From: Vanrija pseudolonga
Taxonomy: Eukaryota > Basidiomycota > Tremellomycetes > Trichosporonales > Trichosporonaceae
Length of the DNA stretch: 64,000 nt
NCBI RefSeq assembly: GCF_020906515.1
Contig: NC_085849.1
Coordinates: forward strand, 1-64,000
Direction of reading: 5' to 3'
This document shows, piece after piece, positions 54,152 through 64,000 of the stretch. A program made the translations under genes and the position numbers. A model generated the notes under the pieces. That model was not told the origin of the DNA. It was given only the letters and a program-made list of their open reading frames with translations, and searched no databases. Position 1 is the first letter of the stretch, and each line of letters opens with the position of its first letter.

Positions 54152-55806
54152 TTAGAGGGCGAGGAGGGCGACGGCCACGAGGGTCACGAGCGCGGCCACG
54201 GGCGAAGCGGTGGCCGAGGTGAAGCCGGCCGAGGGCTTCGAGGTGGAGCTGGCACCGGCAGCGGATCCCGAGCCAGTACGCGAGGCAGAGGCGCTGCCCT
54301 GGGACTTGCCGTTCGAGACAGTGGCAGTGGCCGAAGCCGAGGCGGCCGAGGCAGCAGAGGCGGCCGAAGCCGACGAAGCGGCAGCGGCGCTCTGGTAGCC
54401 GAGCGAGGCAATGGGGAAGAGGTCGGTGGACTGGAAGGTCTGGCAGTTGGACGAGGCGGGGACGCGAGGAGTCCAGGGGAGAGTGCTGGTAGCAGGGAGG
54501 GTCTCGGGCTGGGACCAGGTGTAGGTCTGGCCGTTCGAGGTGTAGGTGCCAACCTCGTCCTGGATCTCGCCCTCGCACGACTCGAAGACGCCGCCCTTCT
54601 GCAGAGTGGCGTAGTCGGCGGGCATGTTGTAGGTGCAGCCAATCAGGTCGTAAATGCTAAAGGGGTCAGCACCTAGTACGTTCATGTACGACTCACTTCT
54701 GGCAGTAGTTCTTGTCGGTCGAGTAGCTGGGGTCGCAGAGCTTGAGGCAGAAGAGGCCCGAACCAACAAAGTTGTTCCAGCTCTGGGTCTGAACATAGGT
54801 CTTGCCGTCACCGTTGGCAAAGCCAGTCGAGTAGAAGAGACCACCGAGGGGGTTGCCGAGGAGGTCGGCACCGTGAGGGTCGAGCTCACCACCAGTGTCC
54901 GAGGCGGCAAGGTTGATACCGGCAGTCTGGTTGAAGTAGCCGACAATCTGGATGTAGGCAGGGGTCTTCATGAACTGAAGAGTCGTGTGAGCGGGGGAAG
55001 CCTCGTTGCCATACTGGGCCATGTGACCTAGCCGACCTACCTGAATAGAGCTGAAAGTGCCCTCGGGGAAGATGCGGGCACCGTGGCCAGAGCGCGAGCA
55101 CTGCGTGGGTCAGGGAGGCGTTCCGGCGGCGTCTGCCCGTCGGGTTTCACTCACGTAGGCGACAACAGCAGCCTCAACCACACCGATTGTGTCGGTGCCC
55201 GTGGTGCCGGGGCCACCCCAGAAGCAGAAGTCCTCGATCGAGTTGAAGACGGCGGTCTGGCAGAGTGCATTGGGGCCCTCGGTAGTCGAGTTGCAGAGGT
55301 TGTCTGGAGGTGTGTGTTAGCAAGTGGGACACATTGCGCAGGGCGCGCAGGGTAAAGGCCAGGTTTCGGGTGGGTGGTGCAGGTCAAAATAGACCAAACG
55401 GCGCCTCGGCGCGTGTCTACTGGCGCGTTCCAAACAGTCCCAAACAAGACCATCGCACCACCACCTCGGGGCAGATGGTTCCAACTGTGCAGACAAGACA
55501 CTTACAGCCAGACTGGGGACCACGGAGAACGGGGTAGGGGTTGACCTGGTAAGGAATGGCCGAGTAGGGAATGTTGTACCTGTGGGTTGGGTGGCGCGTC
55601 AGTTTGTGCGGCGGCGACGGTGACGGTTTGCAAACCTACTCGGTGAGGGGCTTGGGGGAGACGACTGGGCCAGCGGGGGCAGCAGGAGGAGTGGTGGGGG
55701 AAGCTGCGGCGGGGGTGGCAGCAGCGGGGGTAGTGACGACCGTCGTCTGGGCGCTGGCGACGGCAGCAGCCACGAGGGCTGCGAAGAGGACGGTTGTGGG
55801 TGCCAT
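54152..55806 (-). CDS. GPI-anchored glycoprotein, MP88-like family
   Basis: Six exons (55640-55806, 55506-55579, 55155-55303, 55041-55100, 54697-54974, 54152-54656) encode 410 residues. Signal peptide MAPTTVLFAALVAAAVASA; an Ala/Thr/Pro linker; then a conserved domain with LCNSTTEGPNALCQTAVFN, DFCFWGGPG, TIGVVEAAVVAYCSRSGHGAR, GGELDPHGADLLGNPLGGL, CLKLCDPSYSTDKNYCQ, YDLIGCTYNMP and RVPASSNCQTFQSTDLFP. A Ser/Ala tail and a hydrophobic end (VAALVTLVAVALLAL) give a GPI-attachment signal. This matches the basidiomycete glycoprotein family that includes Cryptococcus MP88, a mannoprotein of the cell surface. One intron (55304-55505) is 202 nt, long for this genome. Role: cell-surface mannoprotein; biochemical activity unknown. 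Confidence 0.88.
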
Positions 55807-56629
55807 TGTGGGCGTGGTGTGTGGGGGTTGGGGGTTTAGAGAGCGACGAGGAAGAGGAGGAAGAGGAGGAGGATGATGATGAGTAGAACAAGAAGAGAGA
55901 GAAAGTGAGATGAGAGAGATGAAGAGGAAGAGGAAGTGATGGAGATATGTGTGTCGATCCGAGGCCAGGCGACGAGGCAAGGCGAGCAAGGCGAGCAAGG
56001 CAGCCCGACTGGACTGCGTCGACGCACAGACCCACCTTCCTCCCCTCCTCCCACGCGTCTGTTTCTATTTTGGTCGACTTTTCCGCAGTGATTTTCAGGG
56101 AAAAGAGAGCAGTGCCAAAGGGCTAAAAATAATAGAAGGATCTAATAGGAACATATTGTAATGATCACGTGACATGAACTAATGTTCAGGGCACTAAAGT
56201 CTAATTATCACGTGACTTTATTAGGATCTCGTCCCTGGCTGCCCCCCGCAGTCGTCGGGGTCGAATGGCGTCTCAACTTGAATTTGAATCCAATTCCAAA
56301 CTGGCACAAAATGCGCTCAACAAAACAACAATCGGCGACGGCGACGGCGACAGCAAAACAACGAGCAACAATGGTAAACAGCATAAAGCATCAACGCAGA
56401 CATCTACTCGTAATCACTTATACATTGTACAGACTTGGATGCTGATAATATAAGTAGGTCCCCTGCCAGTGGGGGCAGGGGGGGCATTTCTATCAATACA
56501 CTGCTGGCAGGGAACCCAAAGGGCCCAGACAGTGACAGGGTCGTCGCGTCACCTTTGGGTCTCCCACGCACCCGTATCCCCACGGCCGTCACCCACGGCC
56601 GCACACCACCCGCCGCCAACGCCGCAAAC
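55807..56629. other. Intergenic, 823 bp, with an AT-rich island
   Basis: Promoter of the MP88-like gene and 3' flank of the receptor-like gene. Pyrimidine/purine-rich near the start codon; 56080-56460 is clearly AT-richer than its surroundings and holds two E-boxes (56165 and 56208). Confidence 0.6.
56165..56216. promoter_or_regulatory. Paired TCACGTGAC E-boxes in an AT-rich island
   Basis: TCACGTGAC occurs at 56165-56173 and 56208-56216, 360-410 bp upstream of the MP88-like gene. CACGTG is the classic site of bHLH factors (Cbf1, SREBP or Pho4 type); TCACGTGA is the Cbf1-preferred form. Confidence 0.5.
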
Positions 56630-59308
56630 CTAAAGCTGCGACTCCAACTCCTCGTACAGCCTCTCGGCGAGCTCCATCGCCCGGTCACGCCGCTGCCGGC
56701 GCTCTTCCTCGGCGTTGCGGGGCGACATGAGACCCGAGGTGCGACCGCGCCCTGTGCCGACGCCGACACCAGACGCAAGTGACCCGCGCCGCGGGTCAGT
56801 GTTACGCGACACGGACTGTGGCACGGCGCCGCGCTGGTGGTGGTCTACCCCGTCGACGCGCGATGTTGTCCGCGACGGGGCATGCACTGACGCAGGGCTG
56901 CGGGGCGTCGCAGACCCGGAAAGCGACCCGCGCCCGGCGCGCCCTTCCACCCGCTCGAGGCGACGGCTGAGCTTGTCGACAAGCGCGAGACGGTCCACAA
57001 TGTTGGACGCGCTGCCCACGCTTCCCGGCGTCTGGGACACTGGCGCAGCGAGGAGCCGCTCAAGCGCCGCGACCGTCTTGGCGTGGTCGAGCGCATCGCG
57101 ATTCACGACGTCGTCGGCACCGTCGTCGAGACCGACCGGAAGGGCGCCGAGGGGCACGCCCGCAAAGGCGCTAGAGTACTGTGTTGGCGTGGCCGCTGCC
57201 TGGGTCGTGTTCCTGCTCGGCTGGTTGGTCGCCCGGCTTGGAGGTCTGCTTGATGGTGGGCTGGGTGATCGCGCAGAGGCGGGCGACGCGAGACTGCGGT
57301 TGGGGGTGGGTGGGGGGCTGAGTGGAGGCGGCTTGCCCGAGCGATTACTCGTGACGAGGCTGAGCTTGCCGCCATGACCTGGCCCGACACCGCCGGCGGC
57401 GTCGTGGTCGCCCGCGACTGGCTTCTTCCACCTGATGCCAAACAGCTTTGACCGCTTTGGCACCGCCTTGGTCGGTTCGAGCGCGAGATCGTCCTTCTCA
57501 CTGAACTCCTTGTCCTTGTCCCACACCTGGGTGACGCGGTCGAGCTCTGGCTCGTCGTCGAGCTCAAACAGAGCCTGCATAAAGCCCATGTCGCCACCGC
57601 CGCTCGGTGGTGGCTTGTTGTTGCTGCTGCTGCTGTCCATGGGCTCTGCGTCGTTGACAGAGACGAAGGGTGCGTTGATCCCTGGGTGGTTTGCGTTCAA
57701 CGACGACGAACCTAGGTCGATCTTTACGTCTGACGAGTCGAGGGTGGATTCCTTGGGGAAAGTCGCCGCCCACGCTGCGCGGACCCCGTTCATAAGACAT
57801 GGGTCGACAAAGACGCATAACTGGGGGGAAGGGGGCAGGGGGTGAGCGGGGGCAAGCCGTCGGACGGATCACACGGCACAAGGCGTCACTTACCAACACA
57901 AACACACAGCCTCTCGCACCATACAGGAAGTAGTAGAAGACGTACAGGCCGTACTCTTGGGGCGTGCTGACCCCGCCCGTCGAGGAAATGTAGAGATCGC
58001 CGACTGAGTCGGAGGTCAGCGTAGATTGGCAGTGTAGACTCACTTGCAATACCGCAGTTGACAATGACGAGCGCAATGGGGTACGCGGCAATGCGGAGGG
58101 CAATGCTGACGAACCTGTCCTCTAGCCTTCCCAACGCGCGCTTCCGATATCTCTTCTCTTTGCGGCGCTGAATCATGCGCGTCACGAAGCTGGCCTTGGC
58201 AGCGGGCTTGTCGCCCGAGTCTGCCGAGACTGTCTCATCGCCGCTCAGCATGGTGAGGTTGAAGCTCTCGGTGCCTGCGACGGCTCGAGACGTTGCACGG
58301 CCCTGCCGGAAGAGCGTCACGAGGGTCTGTGCCAGCAAGTGTCAGGTTACGTCGCGCGGCACACGGAGCTGCTGCTTACGGCCACGACTGCCGCGACAGC
58401 GTAGAGGCAGGATAACAGCTGCCACAAGTACAGGTCGAGCACAAAGTTGCGCATTCTTGCTTTCTGTGTCTTGGCCTTGATCCAACTGGAAGGAGACGGG
58501 CGTGTCAGCCTAGTCGTCTCATCGTCCGCCTCCGCTCCGTCACTCACCACACGTCCAAGACTGGGTCATATCCAAAGTGTCCGAGCCCCGCTGGGATGAT
58601 GGGAATGAACATGCCAATGAAGATCGAGATGCCAATGTACCATTTTTCCAAGCCTGTGCCAAGTCAGCAATCACGCCCAAGCACACCACCCACCCAGCCG
58701 GATGGGATTCAAGCCCCAGACAATGGTGATGGCGAGGTTGACGGCGATGAAGGACACGAGATAGTTGACGCTGTGCAACGTCAGTGCGGCGACTAAACGA
58801 TCGACGTACACGCCCATGTACGCCATCATAAAGTATACAAAGGCCGAGCATACGCGCGGTGGTGTGCGGCCCGTGATTCCAGGCTTGGAGTCGTCAGCCG
58901 GTTCCAGCACAGCAGCAGCACACCACCACGACTTACTGCCACGACGACGAGGTAGCTAATATCATACAGGATCTCAAAGCCCAGCGCATGAATGAGGAGC
59001 CGGAAACTGATCCGGTCGAGAAAGTTGCGCGCAGAGCGCACAGAGTGCACCCATAGCGCGAGACCGATGACGGACAAGCAGGCGACGATCGAGCACCCGG
59101 CCGCGACGCATGACTGGATCTCGTTGGTCTGAGTATGGGTGTAAGCGCGAGCACAAGCATGAACGGGCCCGAGTGCGCACGGAGACGCAGACGCTCAGTC
59201 ACACTCGGTGACCAAAGATTATTGCGAGCTGCGCCACCGGGGACCATCGCACCCGCACACCCCCCTCGCCGCACTCACCCTGATCCGCTCGGCGGTCAAA
59301 ACAAACAT
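56630..59308 (-). CDS. Seven-helix receptor-like membrane protein with long cytoplasmic tail
   Basis: Eight exons (59279-59308, 58937-59128, 58694-58883, 58548-58653, 58380-58485, 58044-58326, 57894-58003, 56630-57820) encode 735 residues. After a short N-terminus (MFVLTAERIRTNEIQS) come about seven hydrophobic segments, among them SIVACLSVIGLALWVHSV, GFEILYDISYLVVVA, FVYFMMAYMGVYVDRL, NYLVSFIAVNLAITIVW, GISIFIGMFIPIIPAGL, LYLWQLLSCLYAVAAVV and ALRIAAYPIALVIVNCGI, then GLYVFYYFLYGARGCVF. A large basic loop (TRMIQRRKEKRYRKRALG) lies before the sixth or seventh. The last 380 residues are Ser/Pro/Arg-rich with a charged C-terminal helix. This layout fits the fungal G-protein-coupled receptors related to the cAMP-receptor/Git3 group; the exact class is not settled. 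The first exon codes for ten residues only. Confidence 0.78.
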
Positions 59309-59359
59309 GGCCCTATCTGCTGAACCGGGACGAGCGACTCTACCGCGCGGCCATCGATT

Positions 59360-59383
59360 GGTGGTGGTGGTGGTGGTGGTGGT
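59360..59383. repeat. (GGT)8 microsatellite
   Basis: Eight perfect GGT units about 50 bp upstream of the receptor-like start codon, so probably in its 5' UTR. Confidence 0.85.
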
Positions 59384-60400
59384 GATGGATGGACAAGAAC
59401 GAATGGATGGAGAGCAATAAGGTTGGCCGCGACGCTGTCCATTTGTGGAGTAGGAGTGCTGCTGGCTGGCTGGCTGGCTAGCTGGGCGGCGGGTACCTTG
59501 GCACTCGAGGGAGCTGCTGGTGGTGCTGTTGCTGCTGCTGCTGCTACTGTACTGCTGCCAAGCCTGGCAAGCCGCGGCCACCACGTGTGGAGCGTGAGGG
59601 ACACGTGGGTGGGAAAGTTGCGACGACTGCAAAGATACAAATGCAACGAACAATCCAAGCCAACAGCGAACTCGACATGCGTAGATGACGACGAGGCGGC
59701 GGCGACCTCGGTCTCGATGTCATGACGCTGCTGCCTGTGAATGGGCACAACCTCTTAGCGGGCATCAGAGCTGGGCCATCGGAGGACAGCCAGATCTCAC
59801 CTTTGCCGTCACTGTTCGGGCAGCCCGTCAACATCATGTTCAGCCTTTACATAAGCCGGCCAAGGTGTCTTAGACTTGGCACTTGACGGCCAGCTTCATG
59901 CTCATATGACCTCCCTCAGGTCGGTATTCAACGCCATGTCGTGTGCATCGGCTCCAGGCGGTCGTCTGACACCTCGACAACTGCCGCAGCCCCGCGCCCC
60001 CCACCCTTAAGCGCCCCGGGTTTGCCGTCCACTCCCCCGGCTCCTGGCGATAACAGAGACGCCGAGGCAGAGAGCCCCGCAGCAGAAGCCGGTGCCCAGC
60101 GCGCCCAGCGGCAGCGGCGGCGCCAGCGATCGGGCGAGTCGCCGGAAGGGTCCCCCCATGCCGCCTCAAATAGTGCAAGCTATCTCTCGTTACGTGGACT
60201 ACGGCCACATGCGCCGCGCTGAGGAGTGCACATACCGGGCCGACACGGCCCAGGCGGCACACACTGCTGCGCCACGGCGTCGCTCAGCGAGCGCACAGCC
60301 GGCACACTGCCCGGCGAAGACGGGGCGTGGTGGCGGCCAGAAGCTGGGGATAGTTCTTATCACGCGCCCAAAGCACAACGACAACAAGCCCGGGCATGGT

Positions 60401-60406
60401 TTATAA
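60401..60406 (+). promoter_or_regulatory. TATA-like element of the GH9 gene
   Basis: TTATAA lies 58 bp before the ATG at 60459. Confidence 0.35.
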
Positions 60407-60458
60407 CCTCCCCGTCTGACAGTCTAGTCCCCAACTATAACATAACCCTCTTCTCATC

Positions 60459-62340
60459 ATGCTCGCGCTCACACTCGCGGGAGCGCTCATGGCGCTAGCG
60501 CCGCTGGCGTCGGCGCAGGTCAAGCCCTCGGGGCCGGTGTGGATGCCCCCGCCAGCGACGGAAGGTCTCGTCGCGGCCACGTCCAACTCGTCTGGACCAA
60601 ACAAGCAGTGGACGACGGCACTCGGCAACGCGCTCTACTTTTACGACGCGCAGCGCAGCGGCAACCTCAGCCTCGGGACGTACGGCAACCGCGTGCCATG
60701 GCGCAACACGACGCTGCTCAACGACGGCAGTGACTGGGGGCTCGACCTCAGCGGCGGGTTCCACGACGCAGGCGATGTAAGTACACACCCCTCACCTCAC
60801 CGCACTGCACCGCCTCCGCTCACGCCCTCGCGCCCAGTACATCAAGTGCACGTTCCCGTTCGGGTTCACCATGTTTGCGCTGTCGTGGGGCGCGCTGTCG
60901 TTTGGGCCAGGCTTCGATGCGTCCAACCAGACGCCGTACATGGACGCGACGCTCCGCTGGGGCTTTGACTGGCTCATCAAGGCGCACCCGAGCAACGACA
61001 CGCTGTTCGTCCAGGTGGGCAACACGACGCTCGACAACAACTACTGGGGCGGCGACCTCCACATTCCCGAGCCCCGCCCAGCGTTCCCAGTCAACCGCAC
61101 CCACCCGGGCACCGACGTGTGGACGTCGACGGCGGCCGCGTTCGCCATGGGCGCCATGGCGTACGACGGCGGTCTGTGGAACACGTCCAAGAGCGCGCTC
61201 GCACCAACGTCGCTCAAGGACGCAAACTACTCGGCCACGCTCCTCCAGCACGCCAAGACGCTGTACGAGGTCGCCAACACCACGACCAAGGCCAACTTTT
61301 TCGCATCCATCCCCGAGGTCGGCGAAGCGTACGTCAGCTATGGGTGGAACGACACGATGGCGACCGCGGCACTCGCGCTCGCCGCGGCCACCAACGACTC
61401 GGCGTACTACCTCGACGCGTACAACACGTACGTCGAGTACAACATGACGGCGTACCGCGGCTCGTGGTGCTGGGAGGGCCGCATCCCGGCCCTGTACGTG
61501 CTGTTCGTTGAGGTTGCTACTGCTCGGCCCAACCTTGCAGCTGGCGCCGGGCTGGCAAACAACCTTACCGGGTGGCAGACCGAGGCCGAGGCGTACTTTG
61601 ACTACATTGTCGCGGGCAACAACGGCGCCGGCGGCCTCACACCGCCTCACCAGTTGCCTGGCGGCACCACCCCTGCAGGCCTGGTGTACTACTCGCCGTA
61701 CTCGGACAACAACACACTGCAGCCCGTCATTGCGCTCGTGCACCTCCTGTTCAGGTACGCGCCGCTCGCGTCCTCGACCTCCAAGGCTGCAACCTACCTG
61801 GCGTTCGCCAACAGCCAGCTCGACTACATCCTCGGCAAGAACCCCATGAAGCGCGTGTACATGGTCGGCCTGCACCCCAACTCGCTGCAGAACCCGTCCA
61901 GCGCGCCGGCGTCGGGCGGACAGGACGTGCTCGACGTGCGCAACGACCCAAAGACGGAAGCATACGTCATCTACGGCGCGATCCCCGGCGGCCCGCTGCG
62001 CTCCGACAAGTTCTGGGACTTCCGCGACGACTGGGTCGAGACTGAGCCCGCGCTCGACTACAGCTCGAGCTTCCCCGCCATCGCGGCGTACAAGATCGCC
62101 ACGGGCGCCGACGACCCGTACTATGTCCACCTGGAGGCCGGGACGGCCGTGAACCCGAAGGGCGTGCCATGCGACAACGCGCTTCCGTGTGAACCCAAGA
62201 AGAAGCTCAAGGGTGGGGCGATCGCGGGCATTGTGGTTGGCAGCGTCGTCGGTGCGGCACTGATCGGGGCTGTGGCGTGGCTCATCATTCGCAGGCGCCG
62301 CGCCAGTGGCTACGACGAAAGCCCCGCTGTAACAAAGTAG
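60459..62340 (+). CDS. Glycoside hydrolase family 9 endoglucanase, membrane-anchored
   Basis: Exons 60459-60776 and 60838-62340 (61-nt intron) encode 606 residues. A signal peptide (LALTLAGALMALAPLASA) leads into a GH9 catalytic domain. The nucleophile/base region is GGFHDAGD, completed across the intron by YIKCTFPFGF; NYWGGDLHIP, YGWNDTMATAALALA, LDYILGKNPMKRVYMVGLHP follow; the acid region is FRDDWVETEPALDYSSSF, where the Glu of ETEPALDY is the likely proton donor. The C-terminus has a single helix (AIAGIVVGSVVGAALIGAVAWLII) and a basic RRRR stop, so the enzyme should face outward from the plasma membrane. GH9 enzymes cut beta-1,4-glucans; in fungi, membrane-anchored forms may also remodel the cell's own wall. 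Many N-glycosylation sites (NxS/T). Confidence 0.93.
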
Positions 62341-62475
62341 CTCGAAACAAGTTGCCAAGAAGTGAAACACATCGTGCCGCCCGCTCGAGAGCAAGACGTA
62401 CAGAAGAGACAAACGTCGGGTCGCCCGCCCTCATGTGAACTGGTCCTAATTATGCATATACTACAACACGACTCT

Positions 62476-64000
62476 CTATGCCTTGCACTCTGGCTCTGTC
62501 ACCTGGTCGACCACCTGGGGACCGGTGTAGTGTTTCCGGCTGTACGCAAACCAGTTGACCGTGGCGAGGAGCATGGCGACGCCGATGACTGGTGCCGTGT
62601 AGTTCATCGTGCTGCCGTTGACAGTTGACGTGGCGGGGAAGCAGAACATGACGGCCGTGAAGAGGCCCCATGATATGGCGATGGCGTAGCAGATTCCGCC
62701 AAAGACCTTGCCAAGGGAGAACTGAGGCTTGAGCTCGAGGATGGTGCTGCGGCCCTTGATCGCAACGACGATAACTGGGAGGATTAGAGGGGCTCCAACA
62801 AAGTACTCACTTGGAATGAGGTACGAGATGCCCAGGGCCACCAGTGTGGTGGACAGAATAGAGCTGAACATGGCCGAGCTCCCGAGGTACAAGAGCCCGA
62901 TCACCACGCTGACGCACCACGGCACGACGAGCGCAGGGATAGGGGCGTTGAGGCGCTTGTTGACCTTGCGGAAGAACTTGGAGCAGACAACGGCCTCATC
63001 CTCGGCGAGGTTGAGCGTGATGCGGCTCGCCGTGGTCAGGGTCGCCTGCGAGCCGATAAGGGTGCCGATGTACGGGATCAGCGTGAGGCAGGTCGCGCCG
63101 ACCCGGCTTCCAGTGGCTTGGTATAGGATGGTGACTAGTGGCCCGGCCGTGCTCGTGATCACGGCGTCAATGTCGGTGATGGTGAACATGAGGCAGAGAA
63201 CCACGATGAAGGTGGAGACGCAGCCAAAGACAACCGTCGCGGAGATGCAGCGTGGCGCGTCGCGGCGGGGGTTGGGCATCTCGTCGATGACATGGGCCAC
63301 GGCATCGACTAGAGTGGGATGAGCGGCAGTCCAGCATCGTAGTCTGGTGCAACTCACAGCAAGTAATCGTAAAAGTCGGCTGCACCATGCCGGTCATGAA
63401 AAGCACAAAGTTTCCCCAGTCCGAGTCCTGCCCGTCAGCCACGCACCAACCCCTCATCCACCCACATTAATAAACGTCGTAAAGACAAACTTTGCAGACT
63501 GGAACATTGGCTCGGTGCTCTTCGTGCCGGCACAAGCGAGGGTCGCGACGATGAGGATCACTGCTCCACCGGCCAGCCAGAAAATGCCGATAAAATCAAA
63601 CATGTGCAGGTGGCGGCTGGCAAACGTGTTGATAACGAGCGAGATGGTGAGGCACAGCACGTAGAGGAGGAAAAAGTGCCATGGCTCGAGAACAAAGTCT
63701 GGGTTCCACAGGCAGACGAGGTAATATGTCATGTTTGTCGTGACGCTAGCTGCGCCGCTGAACATGATGCACCCTGCGGTGTGAGATTAATCACAAAGCC
63801 AGCCAACCACTTACATCCAGCCCAGGCGAGCCAGCCGTCGTAGTAGCTCAGAATTGTGCCCCAGCGGGTCGGCACCGCCGTGGTGGTCAAACTGCGGTTG
63901 GCGTGCGTGACGAGATATGTCCAGCCGTACTGCGCCGATTGGGATGGCCAGATCGAGCACAGCTCGGAAAGGCAGAGCGCGATGGATACCTGGCCGACTC
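62476..64000 (-). CDS. Amino-acid/GABA-type permease (APC superfamily), partial at right edge
   Basis: The 3' part of a multi-helix transporter; the start lies beyond base 64000. Exons (minus) 63815-64000 and beyond, 63466-63773, 63358-63427, 62811-63308 and 62476-62774. The reading includes LSELCSIWPSQSAQYGWTYLV, YDGWLAWAGWCIMFSGAAS, FVLFMTGMVQPTFTITCFDAVAHVIDEM and NPRRDAPRCISATVVFG, all landmarks of the fungal GABA/choline/Uga4-Bat1 type of APC permeases: SELxSxxPxSGGxYxW, FDAxAHVxEE and PRA. The 36-nt intron 62775-62810 is in frame without a stop, so only splice consensus and family alignment show it to be an intron. Substrate not resolved. Confidence 0.85.

Larger units (their letters stand above)
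59309..60458. other. Divergent promoter region, 1.15 kb
   Basis: Between the receptor-like gene and the GH9 gene. Contains (GGT)8 at 59360-59383 and CTGGCTGG/GCTG repeats near 59460-59550 in the presumed 5' region of the receptor-like gene, and a TATA-like box before the GH9 gene. Overlapping ORFs judged non-coding. Confidence 0.5.

Noticed and set aside
60820-62412. 530-codon ORF on the minus strand
   Set aside because: It lies wholly antisense to the GH9 gene, whose frame has full family motifs. Long antisense frames arise from the G/C-ending codons used here.
1-64000. Transposons, LTR elements and tRNA genes
   Set aside because: No transposase, integrase or reverse-transcriptase motif and no clear tRNA B-box was seen by eye; short RNA genes could be missed without a covariance search.

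Overview
This window is the left end of a chromosome of a basidiomycete yeast. It opens with about 55 copies of an 8-bp telomere unit (TTAGGGGG on the G-rich strand), the form known from Cryptococcus and relatives. Nearly every gene is split by very short introns (mostly 34-60 nt, GT..AG). Several products belong to families typical of Tremellomycetes: a CPL1-like domain protein, an MP88-like GPI glycoprotein and Liz1-type MFS transporters. Tremellomycetes is well supported; Trichosporonales is a guess from the very short introns and GC-rich coding. Exon boundaries were worked out by hand from splice consensus and reading frame. For every model called CDS the summed exons are an exact multiple of three; the permease at the right edge is incomplete and could not be checked this way.

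Telomere-proximal debris (1-5.5 kb): the telomere abuts the middle of an exon of a full-size ABCC (YOR1/MRP-type) transporter, so its N-terminal third is missing and it also carries an in-frame TAG. The next gene, a kinase-like protein, appears to have lost one base.

Candidate isocyanide biosynthetic cluster (5.9-14.0 kb): a cytochrome P450 and a Dit1/PvcA-type isocyanide synthase lie tail to tail. They are followed by a SAM methyltransferase, an Atg22-like transporter and an AflR-type Zn2Cys6 regulator, all on the minus strand. This is the most interesting system in the window: core enzyme, oxidase, methyltransferase, transporter and pathway regulator in about 8 kb of subtelomere. A nitroreductase (Hbn1-like) and an isocitrate-lyase-like protein with altered catalytic motifs follow.

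Mirror-image catabolic cluster (18-35 kb): MFS(+), Zn2Cys6(+), HpcH/HpaI aldolase(-), omega-amidase(+), aldolase(+), Zn2Cys6(-), MFS(-), then a third Zn2Cys6 paralogue(-). The three-gene block MFS-regulator-aldolase is present twice in inverted order around one omega-amidase, which suggests uptake of an amide or oxo-acid compound, deamidation and aldol cleavage.

Cell-surface and housekeeping part (36-64 kb): a small single-pass membrane protein; two tandem paralogous secreted Asn/Pro/Ser/Thr-rich mucin-like proteins with small Cys modules; 6-phosphofructokinase; a CPL1-like secreted protein; an MP88-like GPI protein; a seven-helix receptor-like protein with a long cytoplasmic tail; a membrane-anchored GH9 glucanase; and an amino-acid/GABA-type permease that runs off the right edge. 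Large gene-free gaps lie at 42.4-45.0, 48.3-51.3 and 52.5-54.2 kb.
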